A DNA stretch of 64,000 nucleotides from Eretmocerus hayati (taxonomy: Eukaryota; Arthropoda; Insecta; Hymenoptera; Aphelinidae). A model generated the notes under the pieces. It saw nothing but the letters and a program-made list of their open reading frames with translations, was not told where the DNA came from and searched no databases. The position numbers and the translations under genes were made by a program. The stretch is from NCBI GenBank assembly GCA_029851415.1, contig CM056741.1, positions 147,610,522 to 147,674,521 on the forward strand, written 5' to 3'. Below are positions 37,901 through 52,900 of the stretch, piece by piece (position 1 is the first letter of the stretch; each line of letters starts with the position of its first letter).

Positions 37901-40900
37901 GATCAATTTGTGATTTCATATGTTAGTGAGCCATTCTAATGATAGTTGTAGGTAACGAGCTTGATTAAACGCGATATTTTGGTTAGGCCTGATCGAACTT
38001 TCAGTATTTACTTTTAATATCTTGGCTTTCGTCTATATCAGTACTTGCAAGGAGAGGTCACGGTCTGCGGGAGCGCATAATCCATGAAAATTTTTTTACA
38101 TATTGGTCGGGGCAAAAAAATATATGTATTTTTCGGTTCACTTGAATATGCGTCTGGAGTCCCAGAAAAAATCTTAGAAGCCTGAAATAATACTGATAAC
38201 TGTTCTTATATGATTATACATGATCATGCATGGTCATAGACGGTAGAGTTTCAGTGAGTGGGGGGCTACTTACCTGGTTGGATAGCTACTAAATATATCT
38301 GATATGGTCCTCTGAAATGTTTCTTCGGGACCAAATTATCCTCACAATGAATCACAAGCTGACACCGAGAGCTGCAAAAGAATCGATTACTATGGTCTAA
38401 TTCTCACAGCCAGAGTATCGCTTTTTGACCCTCAAATAGCAATGTACTACCTTGTACCTGTCGATTAATTCAACTTTATGGTAATGGATGGATGACCACC
38501 ACCGCATCTAGAGGAATATCTACTAACATTTGCATGTATAACTGTTGATCGTTCAAGAGAGCACAAGGTGTCAGAATCAACATTAACCGCATTCTGAAGC
38601 TCTTAACCATGACCATTGTTCATCCTTGATCATATCATGTATTGGACCCCTGACATTTGCTACAAAGAATCAATACCCCGCATAGGATGGATCACAAATA
38701 TTGAACGTCGCTATGAGATTTGCGGATAGAGAAAAATTGGAACAACTTCACAGGTCTGATACATAATATGATCAAGGATAAACAACGTTCAAGAGCTTGA
38801 GAATGCTGTCAATGTTGATTCTGACATTTCGTGCTCTCTTGAATGTTCAACAGTTATACAAAGGCGATACTTTGGCTGTGAGAATTAGACCATAGTAATC
38901 GACTCTTTTGCAGCTCTCGGTGTCAGCTTGTGTTTCATTGTGAGGATAATTTGGTCTCGAAGAAACATTTCAGAGGACCACATCAGACATATTTAGTAGC
39001 TATCCAACCAGGTAAGAAGCTCCCCACTCACTGAAACTCTACCGTCTATGACCATGTATAGTCATATAAGAACAGTTATCAGTATTGTTTCAGGCTTCAC
39101 AGATTTTTCCTGAGGTTCCAGAGGCCTATTCAAGTAAACCAAAAAATACGTATATTTTTCTGCCCCAAACAGTATGTAAAATAATTTTCATGGGTTTTGA
39201 GCTCCCGCAGACCCTGACCTCACCTCGTTAGTGAAAGTGTATTGGTACTTCTTATACTTTTGACACGCATGTCAATGTTTTCGCAGCGAATTCTCACTTT
39301 ATAGTATTCTTTTCTAGTTTGACTACATTTATTGTCAATATAATACAGATGCCTTTGACATCTGTTTATGAGTCAATTATATGAGTGAGTCAATTATGCT
39401 GTATGGAGAGTATCGCACGTAGTCTCGGCTGTACTGGACCTTTGAGTCCATAGTTGAATTAATGAATATCAAATATCAAAATACTAAAATATGCTTCCCC
39501 ATAGATTTGCCCCGCGGGGGCCCCACGGGGAAGCCACCGAAATTCCTTGGGATATCATTCTTGCAATCTGTATGGGCAGTTTCCCCATTAATGCGCATTC
39601 AAGAAAGTTTGAATTCTGAATATGGAATGATCGGTTTAAAAATTTTCGACCTCCAGAGAGTCAGCTAGTTTTATTTGATTTTAAGATTGAACTATGATTT
39701 GTATCGGTATCTATTTGTATGGTTACAGTTTCTAGAGTTAATTCAAATGAATGATGAAGTTATTCAATTTTGGACGAGTTATCGGTTATTAATCCCATAA
39801 GTATTACCCATAACGGACAACATCCTGTATGCCGAGTGCTTCAAACTATTTTCCAAATCACCTACAGTCACGGATGAACGAGTTTGACTCTTCTACTCAG
39901 TATGGAATGATCAGACGACAACTCGAGTTCATCGCGCAATAGAAATTTGCACAGTCCGTGAACGCTTCTCTTGCGTACGGATCTTCTTTAAGGGCATGCG
40001 GTAGCCGCGCAGCACGGCTGTTAACTTCCATTTAACACTCATGTGAACATTTTAATGGTACAAAGTTTGATATGAGTTGGCTAGTTGTTGTCAAGGTCCG
40101 ATTTATTCTCGACAACTCAACGTTCAGCCCAAATCATTAGATTATTGCAGGAAAGTGGAGACCACTGGGCGTTTGGCACATCCTAACCTATAACATACAC
40201 ACATTTTTGTTCCCATTTCCTTCGAACTATCGAGAAGACGCATGCAAATTAGGTGATAACAAATGTGCGTCTTCTCGTCGTTTAACCCAAATCGCAAGAG
40301 AATTCGAGGGAAATGGGAACAAAATTTAGCTTGCACGGCTACACTGAGAGAAAAATATTGCCGTCAGCCCAATACGACTGTATTGTTACGTGGTATTGCC
40401 GTCAGACCAATACTGGATTGTCATCACAGCAAAATGATTTTGTTACTGCATGCGAATAACCTAAAAATCTTCCGATTATATTTGTTCCTGTACCGGCACC
40501 ATTCTGTGCAAAAAATTGGTAGCTTTTGTGGCAAAATAGCCGTAATGTGACTGTGAATCCATCAAGTATCGGGGCATTTCAAATATATTGGTGGTATTCA
40601 TTTACTCTAGCAGTAATACCAGACTGCCAAACCGATCTGATGGATTCGGGTGATGACAAAATCGGTATTGCTCTCCCGACTATACCACTTTTTGATCGTA
40701 CGGCAAAACGCAAAGCCGTACGACCAAAATTTTTTTCTCAGTGTACTGCATGCCCTTTAACGGAATACTTATGTGCATGAGTGTTTACGGACTGATTTCT
40801 CGTTTATGCTCTGCGTGAATGGAAACTGCACACAGTTGCCGAAAAAGTAAGCAAAATTGCTATTTACGCACGCAAACTTGCGTTTAAGGAGGCTCGAGCG

Positions 40901-43900
40901 CGTAGGATCGTACCAAGCACGGGGCCCCGCGCGCCTTTTCCCCGTCCACCGCGTCATTTCTGCTATACATAGGTATACTCACAATGCAAGCGCTGGCTAC
41001 AACGCTAGCTTTTTTACTTTCACTCTAATTTTCTCGAAATATTGATGGTTGACCCATAGTTTTCCTGGTATCAATTTATAGGGAATAGATAAAAGAACCG
41101 TTTCTTTTAGTCAGAATAGATATCATATGAATAGTTAGCCCGCAATCTCATCTTAACGCGTCTGGCCCATAAGGCGATGCATGCGGTCACCGTGCATGCT
41201 GAAAGTTATTTCCACTTTTCTCCGATATTCTTGCGATTTAGACTAAACGACGAGAAGACGAATGCTTATTATTATCTAACTTGAGTTCGTCTTCTCGTCG
41301 TTTAGCTCAAATCGCAAAAGAATCGGATAAAAGTGAGAATTACAATGTGCGTATATTATAGGTTAGGAGGTGCCTGCGCTAGAGTTATTCCCACTTTTCT
41401 CTGATATTCTTGCGATTTGAACTAAACGACGAGAAGACGAACTCAAGTTAGATGATAATAAGTATTCGTCTTCTCGTCGTTTAGTCCAAATCGCAAGAAT
41501 ATCGGAGAAAAGTGGGAATAACTTTCAGCGTGCACGGTGCACGGTGACCGCATCGCCATAAGGTTACGTGTAGTCAGAAATAATTTTCGAAGTCAATTTG
41601 CTCACGGTTTTGGTGGTTGACCCCATGTTTTTTCAACGGTTTTACATTTCTGGTAGTTTTAGCTATAGTTTAAGCTCACTTGCGCCGAAAACAAATGTTT
41701 TATTAAAAAATGCTCTAGCCGCCTTAAATGGCCATTCTTGCGCACAGAATAAGAAAATAAGGTAAGTGTACCCAACTTGCTCCCAAATATGCCGATCTCT
41801 GGGATGGGCACTCCTTGGCCTCCCGGCAACTTTTTTTACGTTTGTTATGTTGAAATATGAGAAAATAAGTAGTTTGCGTCGACCCGGAATCATTCCTGCG
41901 TTCTCCAGAAAAATCTAAAGTGATTTTTTTATTTTTCGTGATTGCTCAGCTAAGAAAGCACCGAGGGAATCGCCTTCAGTATAAAATTGGTGCCAAATTC
42001 TTTGAGTTCAACCAATCTTAACGTACCTTAGCGCACTCTATTCCTTGATTCAAACCCTTTGAAATCCGTTCTTCAAAATTGCGAAATTTGAATATGAAGT
42101 TGTTTTATGCGTAAAACACGGAGACGATTTGTAAACAAGGATGCCAACATCGGAATGTACCTAACATGCTCCCATATGTTTATATCGAAAGGGCGTGCAG
42201 ACGACTTCTTTCACCACTCAAAACGCGTTTATCACGTCAAAATAGGTCAAACGTAGTGTTTTGAATCACCGAAAAGCTCCAAATGTGCGTGCCCTGCGAT
42301 AAAAACACTTTATCGCCAATTTCCATCATTTATTTCGGAAGAATTGAGACAGTTCGGCTCCAATTGATCCAATTTGGACGTAGTTTGGTGCATTTCAAAG
42401 GTTTTTAAACAAGCTTTGAAATGAGTTGAAGCACGTTGAGAATCGTTGGAGTAAACCAAAGTTATTAAGAAAAAGGCTTAATGGGGGCATGTTGGGTACA
42501 CACTTTTGTAAATTCACAAAAATCACCTTTTGGGAGAATTAAAACAATTTGGCTCCAGATGGTTTAAATTGAATGTACTACAACTCATTTAGAAGGCCTT
42601 GAGACAAGCTTCATAAAATGAGCTAAGGTACGTTGGAAAATATGGAGATGGGCCAAAGTTATTAAGAAAATGGCTTAATGGGGGAAGGTTGGGTACACTG
42701 ACCTGAGTATATTTCGATAGAAGGCTCTGAAAACCTTTTTTGTGGCCGAGTGACGATTTTCTGACCCCAACCACAGGCGAGGGTAGGGATCATAACGAGT
42801 ATGCGAGATAGTATATTTCGCATCGAGTCCATGAGGTTGTAGCTCGGAAGCGGGGAACCTCATGTGCGAGGCGCGAAAGTTATTTTTCGCAACTTTGCAG
42901 GCACCCAAACATCGGAAAATTGCGAAAAAAGCTTTTAACCCCATGTATCGAACTATTGTTCTTGTTATCCTATGCGCGAAAATGGCCATTTAGACGCAAG
43001 TGTGCGCGCGTAACATATCATGTTACTCTGAATGCTTGATATGCATTGATCATTCGTTGTAGGTGACTCCTTTGGTCACTCCCCACTTTCCAAATTTATG
43101 AGGAAATCGTCATGGATCCCAAGTAGTTTAAATGCAAGCCGTTCACGATTTGATTGATGATGAACAAGGATACAGACAATTCGCACACATCAATGCGAAA
43201 CGAAACGGATTCCGTCAACTCTCGATACGACGGCCAACTTTCGCAGCATTCACTAGTTCTATGACATGTTTCGGGGCGTGGGTTACATTTTTGCTCACAG
43301 GAATAACAATCGTAAGCAACTCGTGCGCAAACATCTGTTGGCGACCTTGTTGCTTAATATACTATCTTATTTAACTGTCAGTAAACAACATCAAAATTCG
43401 CGAAAAGGACACTTCTACACACAGTGTCGCAAACAATTTTTTTCCCCTCATATTTTGGGACATTCCTCCGAGAAAGCTTTTCAGGGGGACTTAGTTCATT
43501 GGGGTTTTTAAAGCAAGATCTATCTTTTAGTTGAGGTGAAATCTTGCCCGCGTAAAAATTTTTTTGTTCATATGAAGTTTTTCTGAACTTGATGTTCAGA
43601 AGAAGTTTATATGAACAAAAAAAATGAGACTATCCCGCACTTGGAAATGAAACATTTTCTGAACTTTAATAAACTTCTTATGAACTTTTACAGAAGTTTG
43701 ATGAAGTTCATAAATTGTTTTGCCAACTTCATATCCGGGCATTTTTTTGCCTCCCAAAATTGCCTCCTTTTAAATACCAATCCATGGGGGTCCACTTAGT
43801 ATGTATAAGGCGCAAGAAAGGGAGGACAATTTCGATGATGACTCAGAATATGAGTAGCTGGCCTCTAAATTACCGATTTCGATTAATTTTAACACGAGGA

Positions 43901-46900
43901 GATATACTTTGACAATGTAACCGATGCCATTTCACTCGCGTATTGCTTGCATTGCTCGAGCCAGATTTGTTTTTAATTATTCAAAGAAAAGCTCTTCTAC
44001 ATATCGGTGTTCGACTGGCTTATATTGCCTTCCTTCGAGTCGATCAATGTAGTGCTTGCGTAGCTGCAAATTCCCTCCAGCTTCTTGCAAACAACGCCAA
44101 CCTGAAAGCAGATAAGAAATATCCACAAAGAATCACAGCCGCATTTTTTAAAGAGATGATATTCCAGTTTTCATCGCAAAATAGATTCATTAGTTATGTA
44201 AGGGCTGCTCGGAAGCGAAAAGATTTTGACAAATTATATAGGTTATGAAAATTTTCTGATGCTCTAAAAAATGTCTAAATCAAATTCGAAATGGATAATC
44301 CAACTCATCTGATATCTGTCCTCTATCGAATGGATCCCAGCTCGGCCAGGCGTCAATTTGTAGATTCAAAAACTCATGCAAGAATCCGATGAAAAGTGCG
44401 GACTTGATAAATTTTCCGCGCATTGTTATTGATCGAGTTGACGAAGTGAAGTTCATCGCGAGAGGTGACTCTAGTGCCTGTCTGCTACAGAGAGACGCAG
44501 AGAAATGAAACCGATCAAGTCAACATTCTTCATCAGATTCTTGCATAAATTTTTGGATCATCAAATTGACGCCTGGCCGAGCTAGGATTCATTCGATGGA
44601 GGAAAGACATCAGATAAGTTGAATCATCCATTTCGAATTTGATTTAGAAATTTTTTAGAGCAACAGAAAATTTTCATAACCTATATGATTTGTCAAAATC
44701 TTTTTGCTTCCGAGCCTTACAGAACTAATGAATCTATTTTGCGATGAAAACTGGAATATCATCTCTTTAAAAAATGCGGCTGTGATTCTTTGTGGATATT
44801 TCTTATCTGCTTTCAGGTTGGCGTTGTTTGCAAGAAGCTGGAGGGAATTTGCAGCTACGCAAGCACTACATTGATCGACTCGAAGGAAGGCAATATAAGC
44901 CAGTCGAACACCGATATGTAGAAGAGCTTTTCTTTGAATAATTAAAAACAAATCTGGCTCGAGCAATGCAAGCAATACGCGAGTGAAATGGCATCGGTTA
45001 CATTGTCAAAGTATATCTCCTCGTGTTAAAATTAATCGAAATCGGTAATTTAGAGGCCAGCTACTCATATTCTGAGTCATCATCGAAATTGTCCTCCCTT
45101 TCTTGCGCCTTATACATACTAAGTGGACCCCCATGGATTGGTATTTAAAAGGAGGCAATTTTGGGAGGCAAAAAAATGCCCGGATATGAAGTTGGCAAAA
45201 CAATTTATGAACTTCATCAAACTTCTGTAAAAGTTCATAAGAAGTTTATTAAAGTTCAGAAAATGTTCCATTTCCAAGTGCGGGATAGTCTCATTTTTTT
45301 TGTTCATATAAACTTCTTCTGAACATCAAGTTCAGAAAAACTTCATATCGTCGCCGCCGAAGAAGAAAAACACCTCCCATTGTTCTCCCAATGCATTCTT
45401 AAATGGGGACGTGTTTTTCTTCGTCGGGGGCGACGATACGAACAAAAAAATTTTTACGCGGGTGATATCTAACAGTTTTCGTAGACTCGTTACGTGCAGG
45501 CAAAGCCTACTTTAATATGAGAAGCTTAGTGAGTGGGAAATTGCTGTGATTGTTCAAGAAATCAGGAGCGGAGGGCACTGAATGAGCACACGCTCGATCA
45601 AAATGAGAAATAAACAGGCATTTATTCAAGAAAACCACCTACAGATGACCCCATCGGTGGGCCCCGCCGCAGCGAACGCGTCGTATATTTTCTCACTAAT
45701 CAGCCGTTCTCTTGATTCCCTCATCCATAGGAATAGTTCACTATTTCTTCAATCCATTGAGGCATATTCTGGATGACTTGGATGCCGTTCTAATTTCTCT
45801 CAAAATTCAAAAGTACTTCATTCAACTAGCATATCTCGAATCTTGTCTAGTTTTAGGACTTTTGAGAACTGAGAGCAATATCTTCAAACTATGCGATAAC
45901 AGATGACATTTCAAAGGAAGATCATTTTGTGACACTTTCAACAATTTTTCCGTCGGTGGCTCCGTCCTCCCCTCCGATGGGGGCTTCGCTCCTTGCAACC
46001 CCCGAACCCGTCAGGTGACATACGTGATGATCAATAGAATACTAACTTCCCGCATGTAATCGCGAAAAATATTGCAAGCAACTCTGTCGAAAGTTTTCCG
46101 CACTCGGAAAATCTCTACCCAGGAGATGTGAATCCTTACGTACTATCGAGATACGCCACAACTTTGTTACTCAAAAGAAACTCTCAAGTCCGCGAAGGCT
46201 CACACTCGTCTGTGAAGATTCTCACTCGTGCGTAATTCCCACTTTTCTACATCGTTGCTTGATACTATCATTCTGGATACCGCTTTAAGAAAATATACTG
46301 CTGATCTCTTTCAGAAGCGTTTTCACTGAATCACAATTGCTTCAGTTGAATAACTTACATCTATCTGCTTTCAGGATCGATCTTCACCAGGGCTCGTGGG
46401 TTTCTCTCGCAGTCATTATGCAAACTACATTTCATTCTGCCTTGGATTCACTGGCCTCAGCTATACTCTTGATACAGCCTGCAGCTCCAGCCTCAGTGCG
46501 CTTGAACATGGATTCAGAGCTATCAGGACTGGTCATTGTGATGCAGCCATAGTTGCCGGAGTCCAGCTGGTCACTCTCCCCAATTTGCATAGACATTTCT
46601 ACAAAGCAGGTCAGTCACTTTGTCATTTTTTTGTAATTTTGCATGTAAAACAACATCCGAAATGGAACGAAGTATGGGAGTGACATCACAAACATTGGTG
46701 ATGAAATGGAGTAGGGAGCATTATGGAACCACTTCCCCTATTCAAATGATTCGGCGTACTGCTAAGTGGAATATTTCATCTGGACTCACCCGCCGTATAG
46801 TATTTTAACGTTAGTCTAGATGTGAGTATCAACTTTTGTTCAATTGAATTATTTACCTCGAAACTGGAAGGACGGTCCGAGAAAAAATTCGAATAGTTCA

Positions 46901-49900
46901 GCTCCTAGTGTATTTGATCAATCTATTGCTGTGGTCAAAATTGATTGCTCATTTTCCAGCACCTAATGGAAAAATCATTAGGTTAAGTCATTGACCATGA
47001 CTCCGCGTAAGAAGCAACATCATTATAAAGATGATTGCCCATTGTTTTTCATACTTTACGTGAGATTAATCAGCCATTGAAATTCAACAAATTTTGCTTG
47101 TTCTTTTCTAACCACAAAAGGCAGATTTTTTCACTCACAGCACAGTATGCTGCGCAATGCGCATGTATGCCAATCAAATCTGGGGTCTGGCGAGGCCTAG
47201 GGGGACGTGAGAATCATGGAACGCACAGGCTTCACTTTCGAAATAGCATAGAAACTCGGAATTGTATGAATGCAAATGGTTAGAAGAATAATGAAACTAT
47301 AATTATTATGAAATTGAATTCTCAATAGTTTTGGAATTTTAATCAATATAACACTTCAAATGGAAATAGATCAACAAGTATCTGATCGAACGATATCGAT
47401 AGCAACTGTTTCCGTCAATTTCTGAGCTTGATTGTCATGCATATAGAAACCAACTCCCAAATGAGAAGTGTGCTCTATGCTTGCAATCTGCCAGAGTGAG
47501 TAAAATCCGTCTTAATCCATAAATGGTCTTCGACCTCAAACGTCGAAACTCCTGATTCCTGATGGACTCCTGTTCATGAAGATATCAGTCACAAAGAATT
47601 TTAATCCAGGATTGGCTCATGGGTTCAAATTAGCTCTTTCTAACATTTTAGTAACTATCTTTCACAATGATTGTTGGATTTTTCTGGATCATTGGAGCCA
47701 TCTGAGGTCTTATATTAGAGTCTTGTTACACGGCTTCAATTTTCAAATTTGATGGTGAGAGATTGTTAAGTGCCTTTGTAGGCAGGGTCGAAATATTCAA
47801 GAGCTTTCAATAGGTAGTTTGCCTAATTACATGACATCATCTCCTCTCCGTGCTAGTCTTTGACTATTCCTGTGAGTACTTATAAGATAAACTTTCTCAT
47901 TGCTCCCTGTCCACATTGAGGTGTGGAATCCCGAATAATTCGATAAGTGTAAGTTTACTAAGAAATTGTGAGCAAGTAATAATAATGGCGCCACATGTAA
48001 TTCTCAGTAGATGTTTTCCTGAAGAGAATATGTAATTCTGGCAAACTTCAAATTGACCTAGTACCAAATTGGTCCAAAAACAATCAAACAAGGGCTCTAA
48101 GGTCGAAAAACTAGAGTTGGCTTCTTCGGATGCAGGAGTTCCTCGCCCAGACGAATTTCAAGGATTCGGGGATTTTTTTCTCATTAGACAGATGGTTTGC
48201 ATTATAGAGATTGCAATCTCATATGAGCCTGTATATGAAAATTTTGGAGGGACCGAAACTTTGTTCGCACTAATCAAGTGATTCGTCTAAAATGACACCG
48301 TGATTCCGGGGATCATTGTCCTATTAACATTGCCCTCATATACATATTATTTCGGTGTATTAGAGACATAGTTCAAACTTCTCAGCATCTTGGGTAGGGC
48401 TTAGGGGATACATCCTTCACGCGATTTTAAAACCCACACGTTCTTAAATCACGCTGAGCGTTCGAATTTCCCATGAAACTGCTCGTAGCGCATCAATATG
48501 TATCAGGTGGTAGATGACTTGAGCTTCGTAATTTAGTAGCACTCCAGTTAGTTGAATTTTGAATAGTTCTTAGATCTTCGTTTCTGGGACTTCCGGAAAA
48601 TCTCAAAAATAATGCAAAAATCAGAACTGGTCAGCCCACTACATGTATATTAGTTGATTGGGTGGAATTTGATCTGAATGGAGCTCAATCTGAATGAAGA
48701 GATCATTTACACGATACTCTTTATAGCGAGTTGCGAGAGAAATTTCCTCTGTAGAGGAGAATTTCTTGGGCAATGTTCCCGGTTGGGATAAGAATCCTGC
48801 ATTGCGATATATAAGACAAAAAACAATCACATAAATTACACCATAAAGTTCTGAATACTCAAATTCGTCTGAGTGCTTAGAAGTTCTGATTACTAGCGCA
48901 TTGCGCGAAAAAACCTATTGATGGCGGTAACAGGAAGGGGCCTCCAAAGCCCCCACTGGGATTCCAATAATACACACACAAACGCGCGCGTACCCACACA
49001 CACACACACACAGATTTCACCACATACATATGAAATCCTGAGAGAAATGAACTCTTGCACATTTATAGAAGGTTAGCTACAAATGTGTCGGGTCGACGTG
49101 GCCACAGTAAGAGCAGATAGTTCTTGCAACCTAAAGAATTGGTTTCTACTCAGACTCTTGGTATGAATAATACAGACAACTTGCTTCATAAGGAGCCAGA
49201 CAGTTTGTGCACACCAAAATAGTCTTCACAACTTTTTCGTTGCGTTCGACAGACGTGAAATATATTGGAGCAATTTACTAGTTAGCGCCGTACAAAGTTA
49301 CAAATAGTGACGCGCACATTCCAAATGATAACACGTTTAGAGTACAGAATGAGATAATTTATACTCAAGATATTCAATATTCATATACACACTTCTCTCT
49401 CAGGAATTCTATCAGATGATTGTCGTTGCAAGTCATTTGATGAAGCAGCGAATGGTTTCGCCAGAGGTGAAGCCTCTGTTGTGGTATTTTTGCAAAAGGC
49501 CGAAGATGCGAAAAGGATGTACGCCACAGTTGTCAATGCGAGGGTCAACTCAGATGGATATAAAGAAGAGGGAATGAGTCATCCATCCTCCAAAATGCAA
49601 GCTGAGTTGTTGAGAGACTGCTATGCAGAATGCAACTTGTCGCCGTCCAGCATCAAGTACGTTGAAGCTCATGGCACAGGTACGGTAGTTGGCGATCCCA
49701 TTGAGATCAGAGCAATTGATGAGAATTTTTGCAAAAACTCTCAAAGATCTGAACCTTTACTGGTTGGATCATGCAAGTCAAATTTGGGACATTGTGAAGC
49801 AGCTAGTGGTCTTGTATCCGTCATAAAGGTGAGACATGTTTTCCGACTTGAATACTGAACTCCAGACTCGCTAAAAGCCTGAATACCATAAGATATACTT

Positions 49901-52900
49901 TTGATCCAAAATCTATATCTTAGTGTAAGCTGAGATATCATTCAATTGACTTTTCAATTTTGCTCTCATACAATATCATTGTCAAGCAAGACTGATAGAG
50001 ATTTGCTATCTGAATTCGAGCGTCCGAGAATAAATCATCTTGATTTGAAGGTGGTGTTGGGAATGAGCTCTGGTGTCATCTTTCCTAATCTACATTTCAA
50101 ACAACCGAGAAAGGAGTGTACCGCAATTGTTGAGGGTAGAATAAAAATAGTCACAGATGTCACACCCTGGGAGGATGGATGCATAGGGATCAATGCATTT
50201 GGGTTCGGTGGATCAAATGCTCACGTTATTCTCCAGTCAAATTACAAGAAGAAAACGAACAAACCATGTACTGACACAATTCCCCGTTTGATTACAATAT
50301 CTGCGAGAACCAAAGAGGGCGTGCAGTCTTTTTTCACTAATGTAAGTAGAAAGGACGCAGTCACATTTCCAATCTTGTACCAACTTTTCAATCGTTATTT
50401 CGTGAGTACTTTGTCACGTCCGATGAAGGAAAATGTTCTTGAGGAAGTCCGTGGGATTCACACTTGTATTCGAGAATCTGCAATTTCTTTCTCATGTTTG
50501 GATCCTAGAGTGGAATAAATTTTTCTAATGAGGAAAGTTCAGAAAATGACGAGAAATCACAAGGCGTGGTAGCGCCCTGCTTGCGAGTGTAGAATACTCT
50601 CGCAGCGCTGCCTCAGCTCGATATGCACCAATTCAGGGTATTCCAGTCTCTCGCTTTTTCTTGATCCCAGATAATTATAAATTATCGTGGGCACTAGCCA
50701 CGACGAGCATCGATTATTGTGAGCTTGGTCATATTTCTAACTAAATATTAGCTTGTTCCGCCGGGATTGCATCTAACAACTTTGATTCTCGACTTCCAAG
50801 ATTCGGATACTCCCCGACAAAATTCGTCAAGGATTTTCATTTTGAACTAGAGGAGACCGGGTTAAGACGGGCACCCCTAAGTCAATTGAGCCTCATGCTC
50901 TCCATTTGGAATTTTCGAACTGTTTGAAATAGACAATTGGTAGGGCTTTGCCCCAAGAATGGCATGGAATTTTTTTGAAAATTTCATCTCTCTTGAGTTA
51001 TTCGCAATCATGGAAAGTTTAAAACAGAAAAACCGGGGTAAGACGGGCACCCGAATGGGGTGAGGAGAGCACACAAAATTGAGGGCTTTAACAAGGTTAT
51101 ATCCATTCAAATTATTGAAATTGAATATGCCAATGTTTGGTCAAATCATTGCCGAACCTTTCTTCCAGCACCTACAAAGTTTTTGGCGTTGTCGCAATGA
51201 ACGTCTGTGTATTTACCTCGTCTTGCAGCAAATCTATGAACGGTGGCTAAAAATGCTGGAGTTGTGAGATCTGAAACGTTTTCAACGTGACTTGCTCGCG
51301 TGAACAAACAAACGAGAATGCAAAAGTATCCCTTTGTGGTTTAAGCACCTCTTCCGCGAGAAAACAGTATAGATATTGGTCCTGCATTATCGATGCCACA
51401 AGCTTGAAAGGCATACTTTGGTGTAACTGTATCTGCTGATAATGGGGCCATTTGCTGTATGAGCAGTTCAAGTCTTTCGCTTCAAATTCATGTGCTCAGC
51501 ATTGAAGTTCGAACAAGTTAAACAATTAATATCTTAGATCGTAAGAGATGTCGGGGGGCATGATGGCCGGACCAGTCGGGTAGCGGTGGCCAAGGGATAT
51601 ACAGTGAAATCTCCCAATAGCGGACACCTTCGGTCGCACCAGAACTGTCCGTTATTCGGAGGCGTCTGCTAATCGGAATTTTGACTAAAAAGGCAGAAAT
51701 TTTGTAAATGGTGGAAATGATCTCGTTCTTATTGCAAGTGGTTCTAAACAGCTGAAGATGTCCGTTTTTCGCACTTGGAACTCATCAGCTGCATTCCGGA
51801 TACTCAAGTTTTCATTTTCACACGTATTGATATTTTCGATCTTGTCTTGCACTGTCAACTGCTTACGTTCCTCAGCCATCGCGACTGTATAAGACCTGAA
51901 CGGGTTGACAAATACGCACTGTAAATATAAAACTGCCAAAGTTCACAAATTGAATCTGGTGAAATTATTTGTCAAGGTAAATGTGTAATTTTCTATGGAT
52001 GAATAAGTAATTCTAACAGATGAGTATTTAATTTCAACATGTGAATATGTGATCCACAACATTTGAAGATGAAGATCAAAGACTTGGCAGGGATATTTGT
52101 GTTTAAATCTGTAGATTGTACCAATTCAATATATGATTCATAAGATGCCATGGAAAATTACCTTATGCACGGGAATGTTTATATGTAAATATGGGCAAGT
52201 AGAAGAGTTTTCTGGATGAATTCAAGTTTCTTCTTCTTGCCGATACTTTAGACAAGAGTTTGAACTAATGGGGAGTCGAGAAATTCCATTCCATTCGAAA
52301 TCAACGATCAATAAAGGATTTGAAAAGTCAAATCTCGAAATTTTCTGGAACATGAAATTTTTTTCCCAGAAAACGATGGGCTTAAATGACATGCTCAGGC
52401 TTACCATTTCCTCTCAAAATATGGTAAAGATTGCGAAATAATTTTTTAGCGCGTTCTCTTTTGTGTGCCACGGGTCCCACGGGTGGCACTCGTTTGTGTT
52501 CGAGTTCTCGTGTGCATCAAACGAAGTAGACACATCCAATAGCTTAGGTTGCGATTCTTACTCTATATATATGACGCCAAAAACACCTGTGCACGCCAGT
52601 CCCAGTATCGGACTTGATTTGTACACCCGATAAAAACTCAATTTTCGCGATAATTCCGATAAATATCACAAAAGTAACCAGCAAATTGTTGATTCATCGA
52701 TACTCACTGACTCATTGTAGATTTGGCGAATGAACTGCATCCGAGAATTAACAGATTAAGTCTGTTCCAGGGAACAGTTTCTCATGTAGTTTTTAAAGAT
52801 TGGGGTTTACAGTGCGCCTTGACTGACGAACGATGTTCGACAATGTCCGTTGACTGTCGATTCTAGGCGTCCATAAAGGGAGTTGTCCGCTAACTGTCGA

